Assembly (NCBI GenBank): GCA_963677355.2 | Contig: CAXXXQ010000001.1 | Location: 372,001 to 436,000 of the forward strand | DNA: 64,000 nt | Reading direction: 5' to 3' | Source of the DNA: Thiomicrorhabdus sp963677355 | GTDB lineage: Bacteria; Pseudomonadota; Gammaproteobacteria; Thiomicrospirales; Thiomicrospiraceae | In this document: piece by piece, positions 16,065 through 25,905 of the stretch | Position numbering within the stretch: position 1 is the stretch's first letter | How the letters are laid out: each line of letters begins with the position of its first letter | The notes under the pieces: model-generated | The model's database searches: none | The model's input: only the letters and a program-made list of their open reading frames with translations | Told to the model about the DNA's origin: nothing | Position numbers and translations under genes: made by a program

Positions 16065-18925
16065 TTAGTCACCATCTCGTCAAACAGATCCCGTTCAATC
16101 GGCTTGGTCATAAATTCGTTCATCCCCGCAGAGCTGCATTTGTGACGGTCTTCGGCAATGACATTCGCAGTCAAAGCAACAATCGGCACCCGGCTCTCAA
16201 GATGCATATGCGCCTCTTCTTTGCGAATCATTTGGGTGGCTTCAAAACCGTCCATCACCGGCATCTGGCAGTCCATCAAAATGAGATGGTATTTATTCGG
16301 GTTCACACGCCAGTAATCGATTCCCTGCAAACCGTTTTCGGCAATATCTACCTGTGCGCCCAACCGCTCCAAAAAGGCTTCAATCACACTTTGGTTGATT
16401 TCATTATCTTCAACCACTAACACCTTCTTGCCGTCCAGACCTCGTTCAGCCGTGCGATCATGCAATAGTGTCCGATTTTGTTCGGAAACCGTCTCCGCTT
16501 CGCTATCAACTTGATCCAATGGCAATCTGACCCAAAATTCGCTGCCTTCTCCAAAACGTGATTTGACGCCGATCTCGCCTTTCATTAAATCAACTAATTG
16601 CTTACTGATCGCCAACCCCAGCCCGGTTCCTCCAAACTTGCGAGAGGTGGAATCATCTGCTTGGGTGAACGAATCGAATAATCGAGACTGGTTGGCTTCT
16701 TCTATACCGATTCCGCTATCAACGACTTTGATCAATATCTCAGATTTACCCTCGTCACTCTGCTGAGTTTCTGCAACCGAAATTCGTACCGATCCCTCTT
16801 CGGTGAACTTAATCGCATTACTCAACAAATTCATAACCAACTGCTTTACTCGAACTTCGTCGCCCATATATTCGTCGCTGAGACCAGCAGGGTAATCGAC
16901 ATAAACCGGCAACTCTTTTTCGTCGGCCTGAGCGGAAAGCAGATGCACGCTTTCATGGATTAACTGGTTTAAATTAAACCTTTCTCTGGCAAGTACGACA
17001 TGCCCTTCGTCCAGTTTGGCAAAATCCAACACTTCATTGATGATTTGCAGCAGGGTGGTACCACTCTTTTTAATAGCAAGAGCATAACGTTGCTGAACCT
17101 TGGTAAGTTCGGTTTCCGACAACAGATCCGCCATCCCCAAAACACCGTTCATCGGCGTGCGAATCTCGTGACTTATAGTGGCTACAAATCGACTACGAGC
17201 CCTTGCCAAAGACTCGGCCTGCTCTTTTGCTTTACTCAGTTCCTGCTGAACATTGACCTGCAAGGTCACGTCACGCACCACCTGTATCAAAAGCGGCACG
17301 CCGTTCAACTCAATTTGATTGAAACCGATCTCAACCGAAAACCGCTGGCCGTTGACATTACGAATGCTCAAAACATCCAAAGAACCGAACTGGGTTTCCG
17401 GTCCGCCGTCTTCGGTCAGATAACGCTGCTTGGCTTTTTCGTACTGATGCAGGCTCTCGTCGTCCAGCCACTCACTAAAGCCGATTTCGCCTAATTCTTC
17501 TTTACGCAGACCGAGCAGCTGTTCGGCCGCCTCGTTCATATTGACGATATTGCCGTTCAATTCGGTCACAAAAATCGCCTCAGGAACGGAACGAATCAGA
17601 TCGATCGCATTTTTTTCGGCCGTCTTCTGCGCATGAATCGACGTAATGTAACCGCGTAAAATCTCCGGTTTAGCGCCGTGGTTATATTTGATATGAGTGT
17701 AATCGTAAATCCATTTCCAACTGTCGTTGACTCGGTTGCGAATGCGGTAAACCATTTCGACTTTTGCTTCATGATTTCGATAAGCTTCCAAGAGCTGCTC
17801 ACGAACTAACTCGACATCGTCCGGATATATCCAATCTAAATAAGAGTGACCGACAATCTCTCCGGACTCCTGCTTGAACAAGGTTGGCGCGTTGGGGGAA
17901 GCGTATTTGACTTCCATATTCCGATCGGAGGTTTTTTCCAACAATACTGTCGGCCCTGCATTGAACAGCTCGTCATGCTCGGCATCCTGCTTTAATTTTT
18001 CACGCTCTTTCTGAAATTGACGGGTAATTAAAATCAGTAACGCAATCAAAATAAAAGTAATGATAAAGAGAGCGATGGTCGCCAATATGATTTTATAGTG
18101 GAAGCTATCCAGCACTTCGGCTTTTTCAATAGCTCGAACCTGCCAGGGCACATCTTTGACCGGCGCAAGCGCCAGCGTATCTTCACTGGCGTTCAACTCG
18201 GCCAAATTATCGCCCTGAATAAAATCAAAACTTAATACATTCGCCTCATGTGCAGGTTGTTGGCCGATCAGAATGTTATGCGGCGGAGCCTGCTCTCTGA
18301 TGATCAATTCGTACTCTTTAATATTCAAACTGCCAATAAAAGACTTCAAAGGATCAAAGGAGAGTTTTACCCAAATAGCGGCATAGTCTTCACCGATAAC
18401 AATTGGAAATAAAATATCGAAATGGGAGGCGCCAATAGGCGATATATGCGATTTAACCGTAATCACCGATGCCGGCATCTGCCGCATACTCTGCTTCATC
18501 AGCGCTCTGCATTTCGGCCCGATTTGATCCACATGCGTACCCAGCTTGGGGTCGCCATGACGATCCACTATCGCAAATTCGGTGCCTTTGGGAAAAAGCG
18601 CTTGGATCTCGGTCTCGATTTCATGAAAATCGTAAGGATAGCCTCCCCCGCCGGCAAGACTCAGAATCCGATCTTGATGGTGATGAGCCACCGACTTAAC
18701 CAGTACTTTGTGCTTTTCGACATAATCGGAAACAAACGAGGCGAAGCTAGTGACAGAGACCTCTGCCGACTGGGTAATTCGTCCTTGGTTTTGATAAACC
18801 ATAAAAGAGTTTACCGCCCATAGAAACAGGGCAAAACTCAGCATTCCCAACCAGAACAGAAACGGTAGTTTCAATTGACCGGCAGAAAAAGAGCCTCTTG
18901 TATTTTTTGTTTTTTTTGAAGACAT
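16052..18925 (-). CDS. Hybrid sensor histidine kinase with two PAS domains and a receiver
   Basis: This 957-residue membrane kinase has, in order: a transmembrane segment near residues 20-42, a periplasmic region of ~230 residues that may be a CHASE- or Cache-like sensor, and a second transmembrane segment near 277-301. Two PAS domains then cover about 330-560. A HisKA domain follows with phospho-His in SHEIRTPMNGVLG, then an HATPase (NLLSNAIKFTEEG, DSGIGIEE, GGTGLGLAI). It ends in a receiver with phospho-Asp in LILMDCQMPVMDG, Thr in VALTANVI and Lys in FMTKPIERD. It may form an operon with mobA, which overlaps its 3' end. No dedicated response regulator or output gene is adjacent, so the signal and target are unknown. 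Confidence 0.92.
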   Translation of the reverse strand: MSSKKTKNTRGSFSAGQLKLPFLFWLGMLSFALFLWAVNSFMVYQNQGRITQSAEVSVTSFASFVSDYVEKHKVLVKSVAHHHQDRILSLAGGGGYPYDFHEIETEIQALFPKGTEFAIVDRHGDPKLGTHVDQIGPKCRALMKQSMRQMPASVITVKSHISPIGASHFDILFPIVIGEDYAAIWVKLSFDPLKSFIGSLNIKEYELIIREQAPPHNILIGQQPAHEANVLSFDFIQGDNLAELNASEDTLALAPVKDVPWQVRAIEKAEVLDSFHYKIILATIALFIITFILIALLILITRQFQKEREKLKQDAEHDELFNAGPTVLLEKTSDRNMEVKYASPNAPTLFKQESGEIVGHSYLDWIYPDDVELVREQLLEAYRNHEAKVEMVYRIRNRVNDSWKWIYDYTHIKYNHGAKPEILRGYITSIHAQKTAEKNAIDLIRSVPEAIFVTELNGNIVNMNEAAEQLLGLRKEELGEIGFSEWLDDESLHQYEKAKQRYLTEDGGPETQFGSLDVLSIRNVNGQRFSVEIGFNQIELNGVPLLIQVVRDVTLQVNVQQELSKAKEQAESLARARSRFVATISHEIRTPMNGVLGMADLLSETELTKVQQRYALAIKKSGTTLLQIINEVLDFAKLDEGHVVLARERFNLNQLIHESVHLLSAQADEKELPVYVDYPAGLSDEYMGDEVRVKQLVMNLLSNAIKFTEEGSVRISVAETQQSDEGKSEILIKVVDSGIGIEEANQSRLFDSFTQADDSTSRKFGGTGLGLAISKQLVDLMKGEIGVKSRFGEGSEFWVRLPLDQVDSEAETVSEQNRTLLHDRTAERGLDGKKVLVVEDNEINQSVIEAFLERLGAQVDIAENGLQGIDYWRVNPNKYHLILMDCQMPVMDGFEATQMIRKEEAHMHLESRVPIVALTANVIAEDRHKCSSAGMNEFMTKPIERDLFDEMVTKWAR

Positions 18926-19070
18926 AACCCCGGAAAACAGGCCTTTGATTGTTGGGAACCACTCTATTGTAACCGCACTTAACCAAGGCGCAAGCGATGA
19001 CCGCGTGAAATCATGACTTGAAGCAAGTTACTGTTTCCGCCGCCACCTATTTGCGGTCTGTCTGTGGCCG

Positions 19071-20195
19071 TTAATACTGTTTCTCCGGCTCATAGACGTT
19101 GAAAAGTTCTCTCAACAGCATGGTGGCAAAACAGCCGGACGGCAAGAAAAAAGAAAGCTGTAGATCCAAAGAATCCTCTGCCTGTCGCCACTGCCAATTC
19201 AGCTGTTCAGGGACGGTTCGCAAAGCTCGCCTGTCCGGTTGAACCCGCAACCGGCATAAACCTTCCATCCATGTCGGATGTAGATCGACTATTGTCTGTT
19301 CCAATAGCAGAGCCTGTTGAGACGTTTCCAGCCGGCCATCACCAAACAGGGCTCCCGAAGGGTGCAAATCACCGCTCTCTACTCTCTGTTGTAACTCGCT
19401 TTGGTCTTCGGATTCCGCACAAAACCATTTTCCGGAACCGTTCAACTGCAATACATCCCCCGGTATGAGTCGATTCCAGCTTGTTTGTTCTACCCGCAGG
19501 CTCAACAATTCATTGAACATCCAGGATCGCAGCGCCGAAAGATAGAGACTTTGCTGGTTTCGATTGCCTTGCTTGGAACGGCGGCCGCGACTGTTTTTTT
19601 GCGGCGCGGCCTGCAACAGTTTTTCAGCTTCGACAAGGTTATTGCCGTTCCAACCGAAACGTTGCGTGCCGTAATAGTTGGGAAAGCCTTGCTCTTTAAG
19701 AATTGATAAACGCTGCTCTGTAGCCTCAGTCAGGTTCGACGCATCCACCTCTTCTGACTGAGACAATCTCAAATTTCGCAGCCGCAGTTCAAAACGGTTG
19801 CCGGCCAACCCACCTCTTTGCAATTTGCGATTATGGCGCCGCATCTGCAAAATCTGCACCCCCTCAATCTCTAAAGACATCTTCTCCGGATCGGGTTTCC
19901 CCGGCAGGTGAATACTAAACCACTGTCGAGTCACGGCATTGCGGTCTTTCTGCCCGGCATAACCGACATTACGTTTGGAGGTATTGGCCCACTTAGCAAG
20001 CATACCGGCGACCCAATCGGTGTTTTGACACCGTTTTTCGACCCAGCACCACAGATGCTCTCCTTCGCCACTCAACGGATAGTTGATCACTTCTTCAACA
20101 ATAAAATCTTCCGGCCGGCTTTTGAGATCGGCATCGATTGTCGGTTGCCCCAAATAGTAGGCAAGCTGATTAAAATCTGCTGGGTTTGTACTCAT
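19071..20195 (-). CDS. truD: tRNA pseudouridine synthase TruD
   Basis: This 374-residue enzyme makes pseudouridine 13 in several tRNAs. The catalytic motif GYAGQKDRNAVTRQ holds the active-site Asp near residue 80. Other TruD features are RPEDFIVEEV at the N-terminus, the RHNRKLQRGGLAGNRFEL segment and FPNYYGTQRFGWNGNNL. The insert between the core motifs is of usual length. The gene lies downstream of a lipoprotein gene on the same strand, but a terminator at 20205-20233 separates them. A promoter must then lie at or after that terminator. Confidence 0.96.
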   Translation of the reverse strand: MSTNPADFNQLAYYLGQPTIDADLKSRPEDFIVEEVINYPLSGEGEHLWCWVEKRCQNTDWVAGMLAKWANTSKRNVGYAGQKDRNAVTRQWFSIHLPGKPDPEKMSLEIEGVQILQMRRHNRKLQRGGLAGNRFELRLRNLRLSQSEEVDASNLTEATEQRLSILKEQGFPNYYGTQRFGWNGNNLVEAEKLLQAAPQKNSRGRRSKQGNRNQQSLYLSALRSWMFNELLSLRVEQTSWNRLIPGDVLQLNGSGKWFCAESEDQSELQQRVESGDLHPSGALFGDGRLETSQQALLLEQTIVDLHPTWMEGLCRLRVQPDRRALRTVPEQLNWQWRQAEDSLDLQLSFFLPSGCFATMLLRELFNVYEPEKQY

Positions 20196-20204
20196 TTTAT
20201 ACCT

Positions 20205-20233
20205 AATAAAAAAGCCTGGATGATCCAGGCTTT
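20205..20233 (-). terminator. Rho-independent terminator between the lipoprotein gene and truD
   Basis: AAAGCCTGGA and TCCAGGCTTT pair around a three-base loop at 20211-20233. On the minus strand the hairpin is followed by a T-rich run, so it ends the lipoprotein transcript. Confidence 0.85.
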
Positions 20234-20255
20234 AAAACATTGAATTAAATGCCGG

Positions 20256-20714
20256 TTAGAGGTTTTTAAAGACCTTCTCATCCACCGGGAGCTCTTTACC
20301 CTCCGGTTTTTCATAATAGATTTGGATCAAAACCTGACTGATATTGCCCGGAACAACATAATCCTTAATCAACTGACGCGCGTCGAGCGGCGAGTCTTTA
20401 TGGATGTAGAGATAAACATTTCGCAAATGACATTTGTTATCCGGGTCGGACGCCAAAGGCCGCAAGGTACCCGAACCGGTAATTTTCACATTTTGTTTGG
20501 TAACAATCGCAATTTTGTGGAAGTAATCGGAAGAAAGAGGTTTGTCGAAACAGATCTCCAAAACACGATCAAAGTTCCCCGACCCCTTATCCAGACTGCT
20601 AACGATTTTGGCCGAAGTAATCTTCACGGGGTCTTTACTACACCCTGTCAAACTCAGCATCATGATTGCCGCAGGTACAACCAGAAAAGCTTTAATCCAT
20701 CGTTTCATGCCCAA
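20256..20714 (-). CDS. Small lipoprotein of unknown function
   Basis: This 152-residue protein starts with a basic N-terminus and hydrophobic stretch ending in the lipobox LTGC, with lipidated cysteine at residue 25. The mature part is soluble. I recognise no family. It has a VLEICFDKPLS segment and repeated beta-strand patterns (ITGSGTLRP, VYLYIHKDSP, QVLIQIYYEKPEG). It is a monocistronic gene closed by its own terminator, with AGGAGG-like sequence (complement near 20716-20722) before the ATG. Cell-envelope location is inferred from the signal peptide. Confidence 0.7.
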   Translation of the reverse strand: MGMKRWIKAFLVVPAAIMMLSLTGCSKDPVKITSAKIVSSLDKGSGNFDRVLEICFDKPLSSDYFHKIAIVTKQNVKITGSGTLRPLASDPDNKCHLRNVYLYIHKDSPLDARQLIKDYVVPGNISQVLIQIYYEKPEGKELPVDEKVFKNL

Positions 20715-20797
20715 CCTCCTGTTTTCGAGCTATGCCCAAAAAGTTTAAAGCGCTCTAAAGAAAAGCAAATATACCAACCTCAAATGCGTTTGCCATT

Positions 20798-21778
20798 TTA
20801 AGCGATCTCATTGGCTTGCTGAATACCGGCTACCTTCCAATCGCCTTCATCGCTAGCTAAGCGACGAATATGCCAGATTTCGCTGAATGCATGCGCCCCG
20901 GCCGCGTCCTCTTCAATAAAGCCGCTGAAACGCACGCTGACCACCAAATAACCGCCATCAACCGCCATCGCCGCAATCTCGGCATCCAGAGAATCCACCA
21001 CCGTATGATTATCCCCCGGTTGCACACCCTGTAACTCTTTCTGCAAGGCACTGAATAAATCGGCTGTGCAATAGGATTCCAGTTCCGAGAGATCGACATT
21101 GTCCCACGCTTTCTGCAAGGTGACAAAGTGCCCCTTGGCGCCTTGTACAAACGACTCGGCATCGAACCACGCCGGAATTTCGTCAAGAAACTCGGCTCTA
21201 CCGCTGACTCCCTGACCGATACCGTCTTCTAAATCCGCACCGATAATCGATCCTTGCTGCTCTGCCGATTGCGGTGTCCCGGAATGAGCTCGTCGATATT
21301 GCTGCTGAACCGCCACATTCTCACGATAAGCCTGAGCACCGCTTTGACGACTATCCATATCATCACTATAAGTTTGCTGATATTGCGCTTGTTGTGTCCT
21401 CGCGCGACCGGCAAAAATTTTGAACAGAACAAAAGCAATCAATGCAAACAGTAAAATATCAAATAATTGAATCCCTTCAAAACCGTCACCGAACAGCATG
21501 GCCGCCAACAAGCCGCCAGCCGCGATACCCGCCAACGGGCCTAACCACTTGGCGGCACCCGAGGCCGGTTTAGTCTGGGTGCTAGAAGTCTGTTTCGGTG
21601 CTGTTTTACTCGGAGCCGTCTTGTACTGCTTTGGTGCTACCTGTTTTTGATATCCAAAACTGCTGCCGCCACCGAAACGTTTAGCTTCGGAGTTTTGCGA
21701 AATCATCATCAATCCGAACAATAGAGTGATGAAAAAAATGATTTGAGGTCTGATATGAATACTGCTCAATGTAGCCAC
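20798..21778 (-). CDS. Tim44-like domain membrane protein
   Basis: This 326-residue protein begins with a signal-anchor (about residues 12-30), then a low-complexity Lys/Thr/Ala/Pro region. A hydrophobic part follows with a glycine-rich segment (LGPLAGIAAGGLLAAMLFG) and a transmembrane helix near residues 108-125. A glutamine-rich linker leads to a C-terminal Tim44-like domain (about residues 195-326; AEFLDEIPAWFDAESFVQGAKG, WKVAGIQQANEIA). Bacterial proteins of this type are common and poorly characterised; a role in membrane or lipid handling is suggested only by the domain. It is 36 bp downstream of a methyltransferase gene on the same strand. Confidence 0.8.
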   Translation of the reverse strand: MATLSSIHIRPQIIFFITLLFGLMMISQNSEAKRFGGGSSFGYQKQVAPKQYKTAPSKTAPKQTSSTQTKPASGAAKWLGPLAGIAAGGLLAAMLFGDGFEGIQLFDILLFALIAFVLFKIFAGRARTQQAQYQQTYSDDMDSRQSGAQAYRENVAVQQQYRRAHSGTPQSAEQQGSIIGADLEDGIGQGVSGRAEFLDEIPAWFDAESFVQGAKGHFVTLQKAWDNVDLSELESYCTADLFSALQKELQGVQPGDNHTVVDSLDAEIAAMAVDGGYLVVSVRFSGFIEEDAAGAHAFSEIWHIRRLASDEGDWKVAGIQQANEIA

Positions 21779-21814
21779 GATTTTTCCCTGTACTTTTTAG
21801 TTTAGTGGATTAGT

Positions 21815-22396
21815 TTACTCTTTAATACAACGTGATATTGTGTAATCTTTGCCTTGTTTGACTTTCTGATAATTGCCAAACACTTCGGTGAAATTGCGTT
21901 TCATATACTGTCTGAGACCGTTAATGGTCACCACCACCAATTGTCCGCCCGGTGCCAGCTGCTGATGAATATCGTGCAACATAATACTCAACATTTCCTT
22001 ACCGACTTTGGCCGGAATATTAGAAACCACAGTAGTGAACTGAATATCTTTAGGCACATTACTCAAACCGTTGGACAGGTAAGCCTTGGCATTAGACAGA
22101 TGATTCAATTCCGCATTCTTATTGGCGTAATCCACGGCCACAAAATCCTTGTCGACCATATGCACTTGTCCTTTCGGTGCGCAGGCGGCGATCGTTAAAC
22201 CGATCGGACCGTAACCGCAACCGATATCCAAAGCGATCTCATCCTCTTTAATATCTAAATATTTCAAAAACAGGTCGGTTCCCGAATCAATTTCCCTTGG
22301 GCTGAAAATCCCCCAAGTAGTTGCAAACTTTAAATGCTGAGACATCAGTTCCGCTTCTATGTGCAGATCTTTTTTTAACTCTTCGATGGTGGCCAC
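21815..22396 (-). CDS. RsmC/MTS-type SAM-dependent methyltransferase
   Basis: This 193-residue class I methyltransferase has SAM motif I in ALDIGCGYGPIGLTIA and the acidic loop MVDKDFVAVDYA. Position IV reads SNIPAKVGKE, where MTS-family RNA or DNA methylases usually have NPP(F/Y). The variation may mean a different substrate. It resembles short single-domain RsmC-like proteins that methylate rRNA or small molecules. It is the first gene of a possible two-gene unit with the Tim44-like gene and is divergent from rep. Function beyond methyl transfer is not predictable. Confidence 0.75.
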   Translation of the reverse strand: MATIEELKKDLHIEAELMSQHLKFATTWGIFSPREIDSGTDLFLKYLDIKEDEIALDIGCGYGPIGLTIAACAPKGQVHMVDKDFVAVDYANKNAELNHLSNAKAYLSNGLSNVPKDIQFTTVVSNIPAKVGKEMLSIMLHDIHQQLAPGGQLVVVTINGLRQYMKRNFTEVFGNYQKVKQGKDYTISRCIKE

Positions 22397-22523
22397 AATA
22401 TTTCCTTATAAAAGCCAAATAAACCTTTTGTTAATCAGGCAAGAAGTTCAATTTTGAATTATCATATTCTACCCTTTTCAAGAAGCCAAATATTGCAAAC
22501 CGAGAGAAAAGCACTGAAAACCG

Positions 22524-24557
22524 ATGCACAGCCTTAACGACCGACAACGGCAAGCCGTAAAACATATTGAAACGCCCGCCCTGGTGCTGGCCGGTGCCGG
22601 CTCGGGGAAAACCCGAGTCATTACCGAAAAGATTGCATATCTGATTCGTAAGTGTGACGTAAAGGCCCACAACATCTATGCGGTAACCTTTACCAATAAG
22701 TCCGCCAAAGAGATGAAAGAGCGTGTAACCAAACTGCTTAAGGACGAGAACACCACCGGCTTGAATGTATCGACCTTTCACAACCTCGGTTTGAATATTA
22801 TCCGCCGTGAATACAAAGCGCTCGGTTACAAGTCCAACTTCTCAATCATGGACGCGACCGACAGCGGCGTCATTCTTAAAGAGTTGATGAGCAAACAGAC
22901 TTTGGATCCGGAAGTGCTGGATGGCGTGCAATGGGACATTTCCAACTGGAAAAATGCGCATATCTCCCCCGAAGAAGCTTTGGAACAGGCTGAAGATGCG
23001 CAGCAGCAAGCGCGGGCCATTTTGTACGGCGCCTATCAAAAACAGCTTAAAGCATACAATGCGGTCGACTTTGACGACCTGATCGGACTGCCGGTTAAGC
23101 TGTTCAGCGAAAACCCGGAAATTCTCGATAAGTGGCAGAATCGCGTCCGCTATCTACTGGTGGATGAGTATCAAGATACCAACGCCTCACAGTACGCACT
23201 GGTCAAACAGCTGGTCGGCGTACAGGCCCGCTTTACCGTGGTAGGGGACGATGACCAATCAATTTATGCATGGCGTGGAGCTCAGCCGGAAAACTTGGCT
23301 CTTTTGCAGAAAGATTTTCCGTCGCTGAAGCTGATCAAACTGGAACAAAACTACCGTTCCAGTAACCGCATTCTGCAATCGGCCAACCAGTTGATCTCCA
23401 ACAATCCGCACGTATTTGAAAAAACGCTGTGGAGTGAAATGGGAATGGGAGATCACCTTAGAGTGATCGCCTGCGCCAACGAAAACCAGGAAGTCGAGCG
23501 CGTCGTCTCCGAAATCATCGTCCATAAATTCAAGCACCGCACCAAAAACCGAGACTACGCCATACTCTATCGTGGTAATCACCAAGCCCGTCTCATGGAG
23601 CGTGCTTTACGCGAACAGAACATTCCTTATGTGATTTCCGGCGGAAAATCATTCTTTGATCATGCCGAAATTAAAGATGTGATGAGTTACCTGCGCATTA
23701 TCGTCAATCCGGATGATGATGCGGCTTTTTTGAGAATCGTCAATACACCACGCCGCGAGATCGGCGCCTCCACCTTGGAAAAACTGGCCGGATACGCGAC
23801 CAGCCGCGACATCAGCCTGTTTGACGCCACCCAAGAGTTCGGTCTGACTCAAATCCTGTCGGACAAAGCCTTGAAACGGGTGCAATTCTTTGGGGAACAG
23901 TTACTAAAATGGGCTAAACAAGCGGAAGCGGCACAGGGCGAGGAAGTGGTTTCTTTAGTACGCCAGCTAATTGAAGAACTGGAATACGATAACTGGCTGC
24001 ACGAACAGGCCAGTAACCCAAAAGCCGCTGAACGACGAATTAATAATGTACGCGACTTTGTGCTCTGGATAGAACGCATTATCAACAAAGCGCTTGAAGA
24101 AGACGGTGAAGAAAAACGTTTGGAAACCATCGTAGCCCATATGGCTTTAATGGATATGATGGAACGTAACGAATCCGAACAGGAACACGACATGGTCAGC
24201 TTGATGACCCTGCACGCCTCAAAAGGACTGGAGTTTCCACACGTTTTTCTGATTGGCATGGAAGAAGAGTTACTGCCGCATAAACAGAACCTGGAATCAC
24301 CGGGACTGGAAGAAGAACGACGTCTGGCCTATGTTGGTATCACTCGTGCACAGCGTACCTTAACCATGACCTACGCAACCAAACGCCGCAAATACGGAGA
24401 AGACATGGCCTGCGAACCGAGCAGATTCCTGGAAGAGTTACCGGAAGAAGCTTTAAAATGGGAAGGCAAGCCCGGCGTGGTCATTTCCGAAGAAGAAAAA
24501 ATGGAGCACGGCAACGCCCAACTGGCGAACATCAAATCTTTCCTTAAGAAAGGCTAA
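22524..24557 (+). CDS. rep: ATP-dependent DNA helicase Rep
   Basis: This 677-residue superfamily 1 helicase moves 3'-5' on DNA and helps replication forks pass obstacles. Motifs seen: Walker A AGAGSGKTRVITEKIA, TFHNLG (Ia/Ib region), Walker B LLVDEYQDTNASQ, GDDDQSIYAWRGA (III), LEQNYRSSNRIL (IV), TLHASKGLEFPHVFLIG (V) and EERRLAYVGITRAQ (VI). The length and the C-terminus, which lacks the long UvrD tail, favour Rep over UvrD. The iron-dependent alcohol dehydrogenase gene follows after 13 bp, suggesting co-transcription though the functions are unrelated. Confidence 0.94.
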   Translation: MHSLNDRQRQAVKHIETPALVLAGAGSGKTRVITEKIAYLIRKCDVKAHNIYAVTFTNKSAKEMKERVTKLLKDENTTGLNVSTFHNLGLNIIRREYKALGYKSNFSIMDATDSGVILKELMSKQTLDPEVLDGVQWDISNWKNAHISPEEALEQAEDAQQQARAILYGAYQKQLKAYNAVDFDDLIGLPVKLFSENPEILDKWQNRVRYLLVDEYQDTNASQYALVKQLVGVQARFTVVGDDDQSIYAWRGAQPENLALLQKDFPSLKLIKLEQNYRSSNRILQSANQLISNNPHVFEKTLWSEMGMGDHLRVIACANENQEVERVVSEIIVHKFKHRTKNRDYAILYRGNHQARLMERALREQNIPYVISGGKSFFDHAEIKDVMSYLRIIVNPDDDAAFLRIVNTPRREIGASTLEKLAGYATSRDISLFDATQEFGLTQILSDKALKRVQFFGEQLLKWAKQAEAAQGEEVVSLVRQLIEELEYDNWLHEQASNPKAAERRINNVRDFVLWIERIINKALEEDGEEKRLETIVAHMALMDMMERNESEQEHDMVSLMTLHASKGLEFPHVFLIGMEEELLPHKQNLESPGLEEERRLAYVGITRAQRTLTMTYATKRRKYGEDMACEPSRFLEELPEEALKWEGKPGVVISEEEKMEHGNAQLANIKSFLKKG

Positions 24558-24570
24558 ATGAGAATCCAAG

Positions 24571-25767
24571 ATGAATACGATTAACACGATTTTGCCATTT
24601 CAATTCGCTCCGATGCCGCACTTACATTTCGGCTGGGGCATTCGCCATGATTTAATCTCTTCCATTGCCGAACGCGGCTACCAGAAAATCGTACTCATCA
24701 GCGGCAAAACATTGGCCCATCCAGGCGAATTTGCGGATCACCTCTACCAAACCCTTTCTATCGAGAGTCAAGTGGAACACTTTATTGTCTCAGGGGAACC
24801 GTCTCCCGAGGTGGTCGATCAGATAGTAATCGAATGTGCCCCCGATAGCGACGTTGTTATCGGTTTAGGCGGCGGAAGCGTACTGGATGCGGCAAAAGCG
24901 GTTGCCGGCTTGATCCCCAGCCAAACATCCGTCATGGATTATCTGGAGGGAGTCGGTGCCGGTAAGCCGTTCCACGTGGAAACCTGTCCGTTTATCGCCG
25001 TCCCAACCACCGCCGGAACCGGCAGTGAAACTACTAAAAACGCTGTGTTATCCAGAATCGGAGAGTTCAAAAAATCGTTTCGCGATAACAAACTGTTAGC
25101 CAAAGAGGCCTGGCTGGACCCTGAACTTTTGCAGACTTGTCCACAGGAAGTTCTCTATTCCACCGGCATGGATGCCTTTACACAACTGCTTGAATCCTAC
25201 ACCACTCTCAAACCCAACCCAATTACCGACGCCTTGGCATGGCAAGGGATGACCTTATTTAAGAAAGCATTTGCCGACATTGACAGTGGAGAAGCCGAAC
25301 GACAACAGCAAGGTTATGGCAACTTAATGCTGGCTGCCACGCTGTCGGGCACCACTCTGGCAAATGCAGGACTAGGTGCCGTTCACGGCCTTGCCGGGCC
25401 GATTGGCGCGTTCTTTGAAGCTCCGCACGGCATCGTCTGCGCCCGCCTGCTGGCACCGATTACCGAACAAAATATTCTCTCTTTGCAGAAAGAAACAACT
25501 GCTCATGCCGCAGTGACGCTTGCCAAATATGAACGGGTCGCAGAACTGTTTACCGCTCACACCGCAGACTCGGACAAGTTGTCTTCCTTAATTACTTTTT
25601 TAAAGGCTTTTTCCGAAAAATATGCACCGCAAGGTTTGCAGGATTTCGGTTTGAAGATGGACAACATCCAGCCGGTGATCGCCAATTGCAGAAGCGGAAG
25701 CATGCTGGGTAACTCGGTCACCCTTACTGATGATCAATTGAACTGGTCGATACAGCAGGCATTATAA
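24571..25767 (+). CDS. Iron-containing alcohol dehydrogenase
   Basis: This 398-residue group III dehydrogenase has the nucleotide-binding GLGGGSVLDAAKA motif (about residues 97-109), the PTTAGTGSE loop and metal ligands in TGMDAFTQLLESY and GAVHGLAGPIGAFFEAPHG. Such enzymes oxidise or reduce alcohols and aldehydes with NAD(P) using Fe(II) or Zn. The substrate cannot be told from sequence. It follows rep by 13 bp on the same strand. No terminator is clear after it; the 138-bp gap to the OmpA-type gene contains a TATAAT box at 25845-25850. Confidence 0.9.
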   Translation: MNTINTILPFQFAPMPHLHFGWGIRHDLISSIAERGYQKIVLISGKTLAHPGEFADHLYQTLSIESQVEHFIVSGEPSPEVVDQIVIECAPDSDVVIGLGGGSVLDAAKAVAGLIPSQTSVMDYLEGVGAGKPFHVETCPFIAVPTTAGTGSETTKNAVLSRIGEFKKSFRDNKLLAKEAWLDPELLQTCPQEVLYSTGMDAFTQLLESYTTLKPNPITDALAWQGMTLFKKAFADIDSGEAERQQQGYGNLMLAATLSGTTLANAGLGAVHGLAGPIGAFFEAPHGIVCARLLAPITEQNILSLQKETTAHAAVTLAKYERVAELFTAHTADSDKLSSLITFLKAFSEKYAPQGLQDFGLKMDNIQPVIANCRSGSMLGNSVTLTDDQLNWSIQQAL

Positions 25768-25905
25768 GCCGCATAACAAACTCACTATTTAAGTAAATAA
25801 CCTTACTTTTTATTTAACTTGCTGTTAAATTAGCGCTTTATCAATATAATATGCAGAACAATCGACATATTTTTGTTCGTGAAACCAACCAATCAGGATC
25901 CTCTC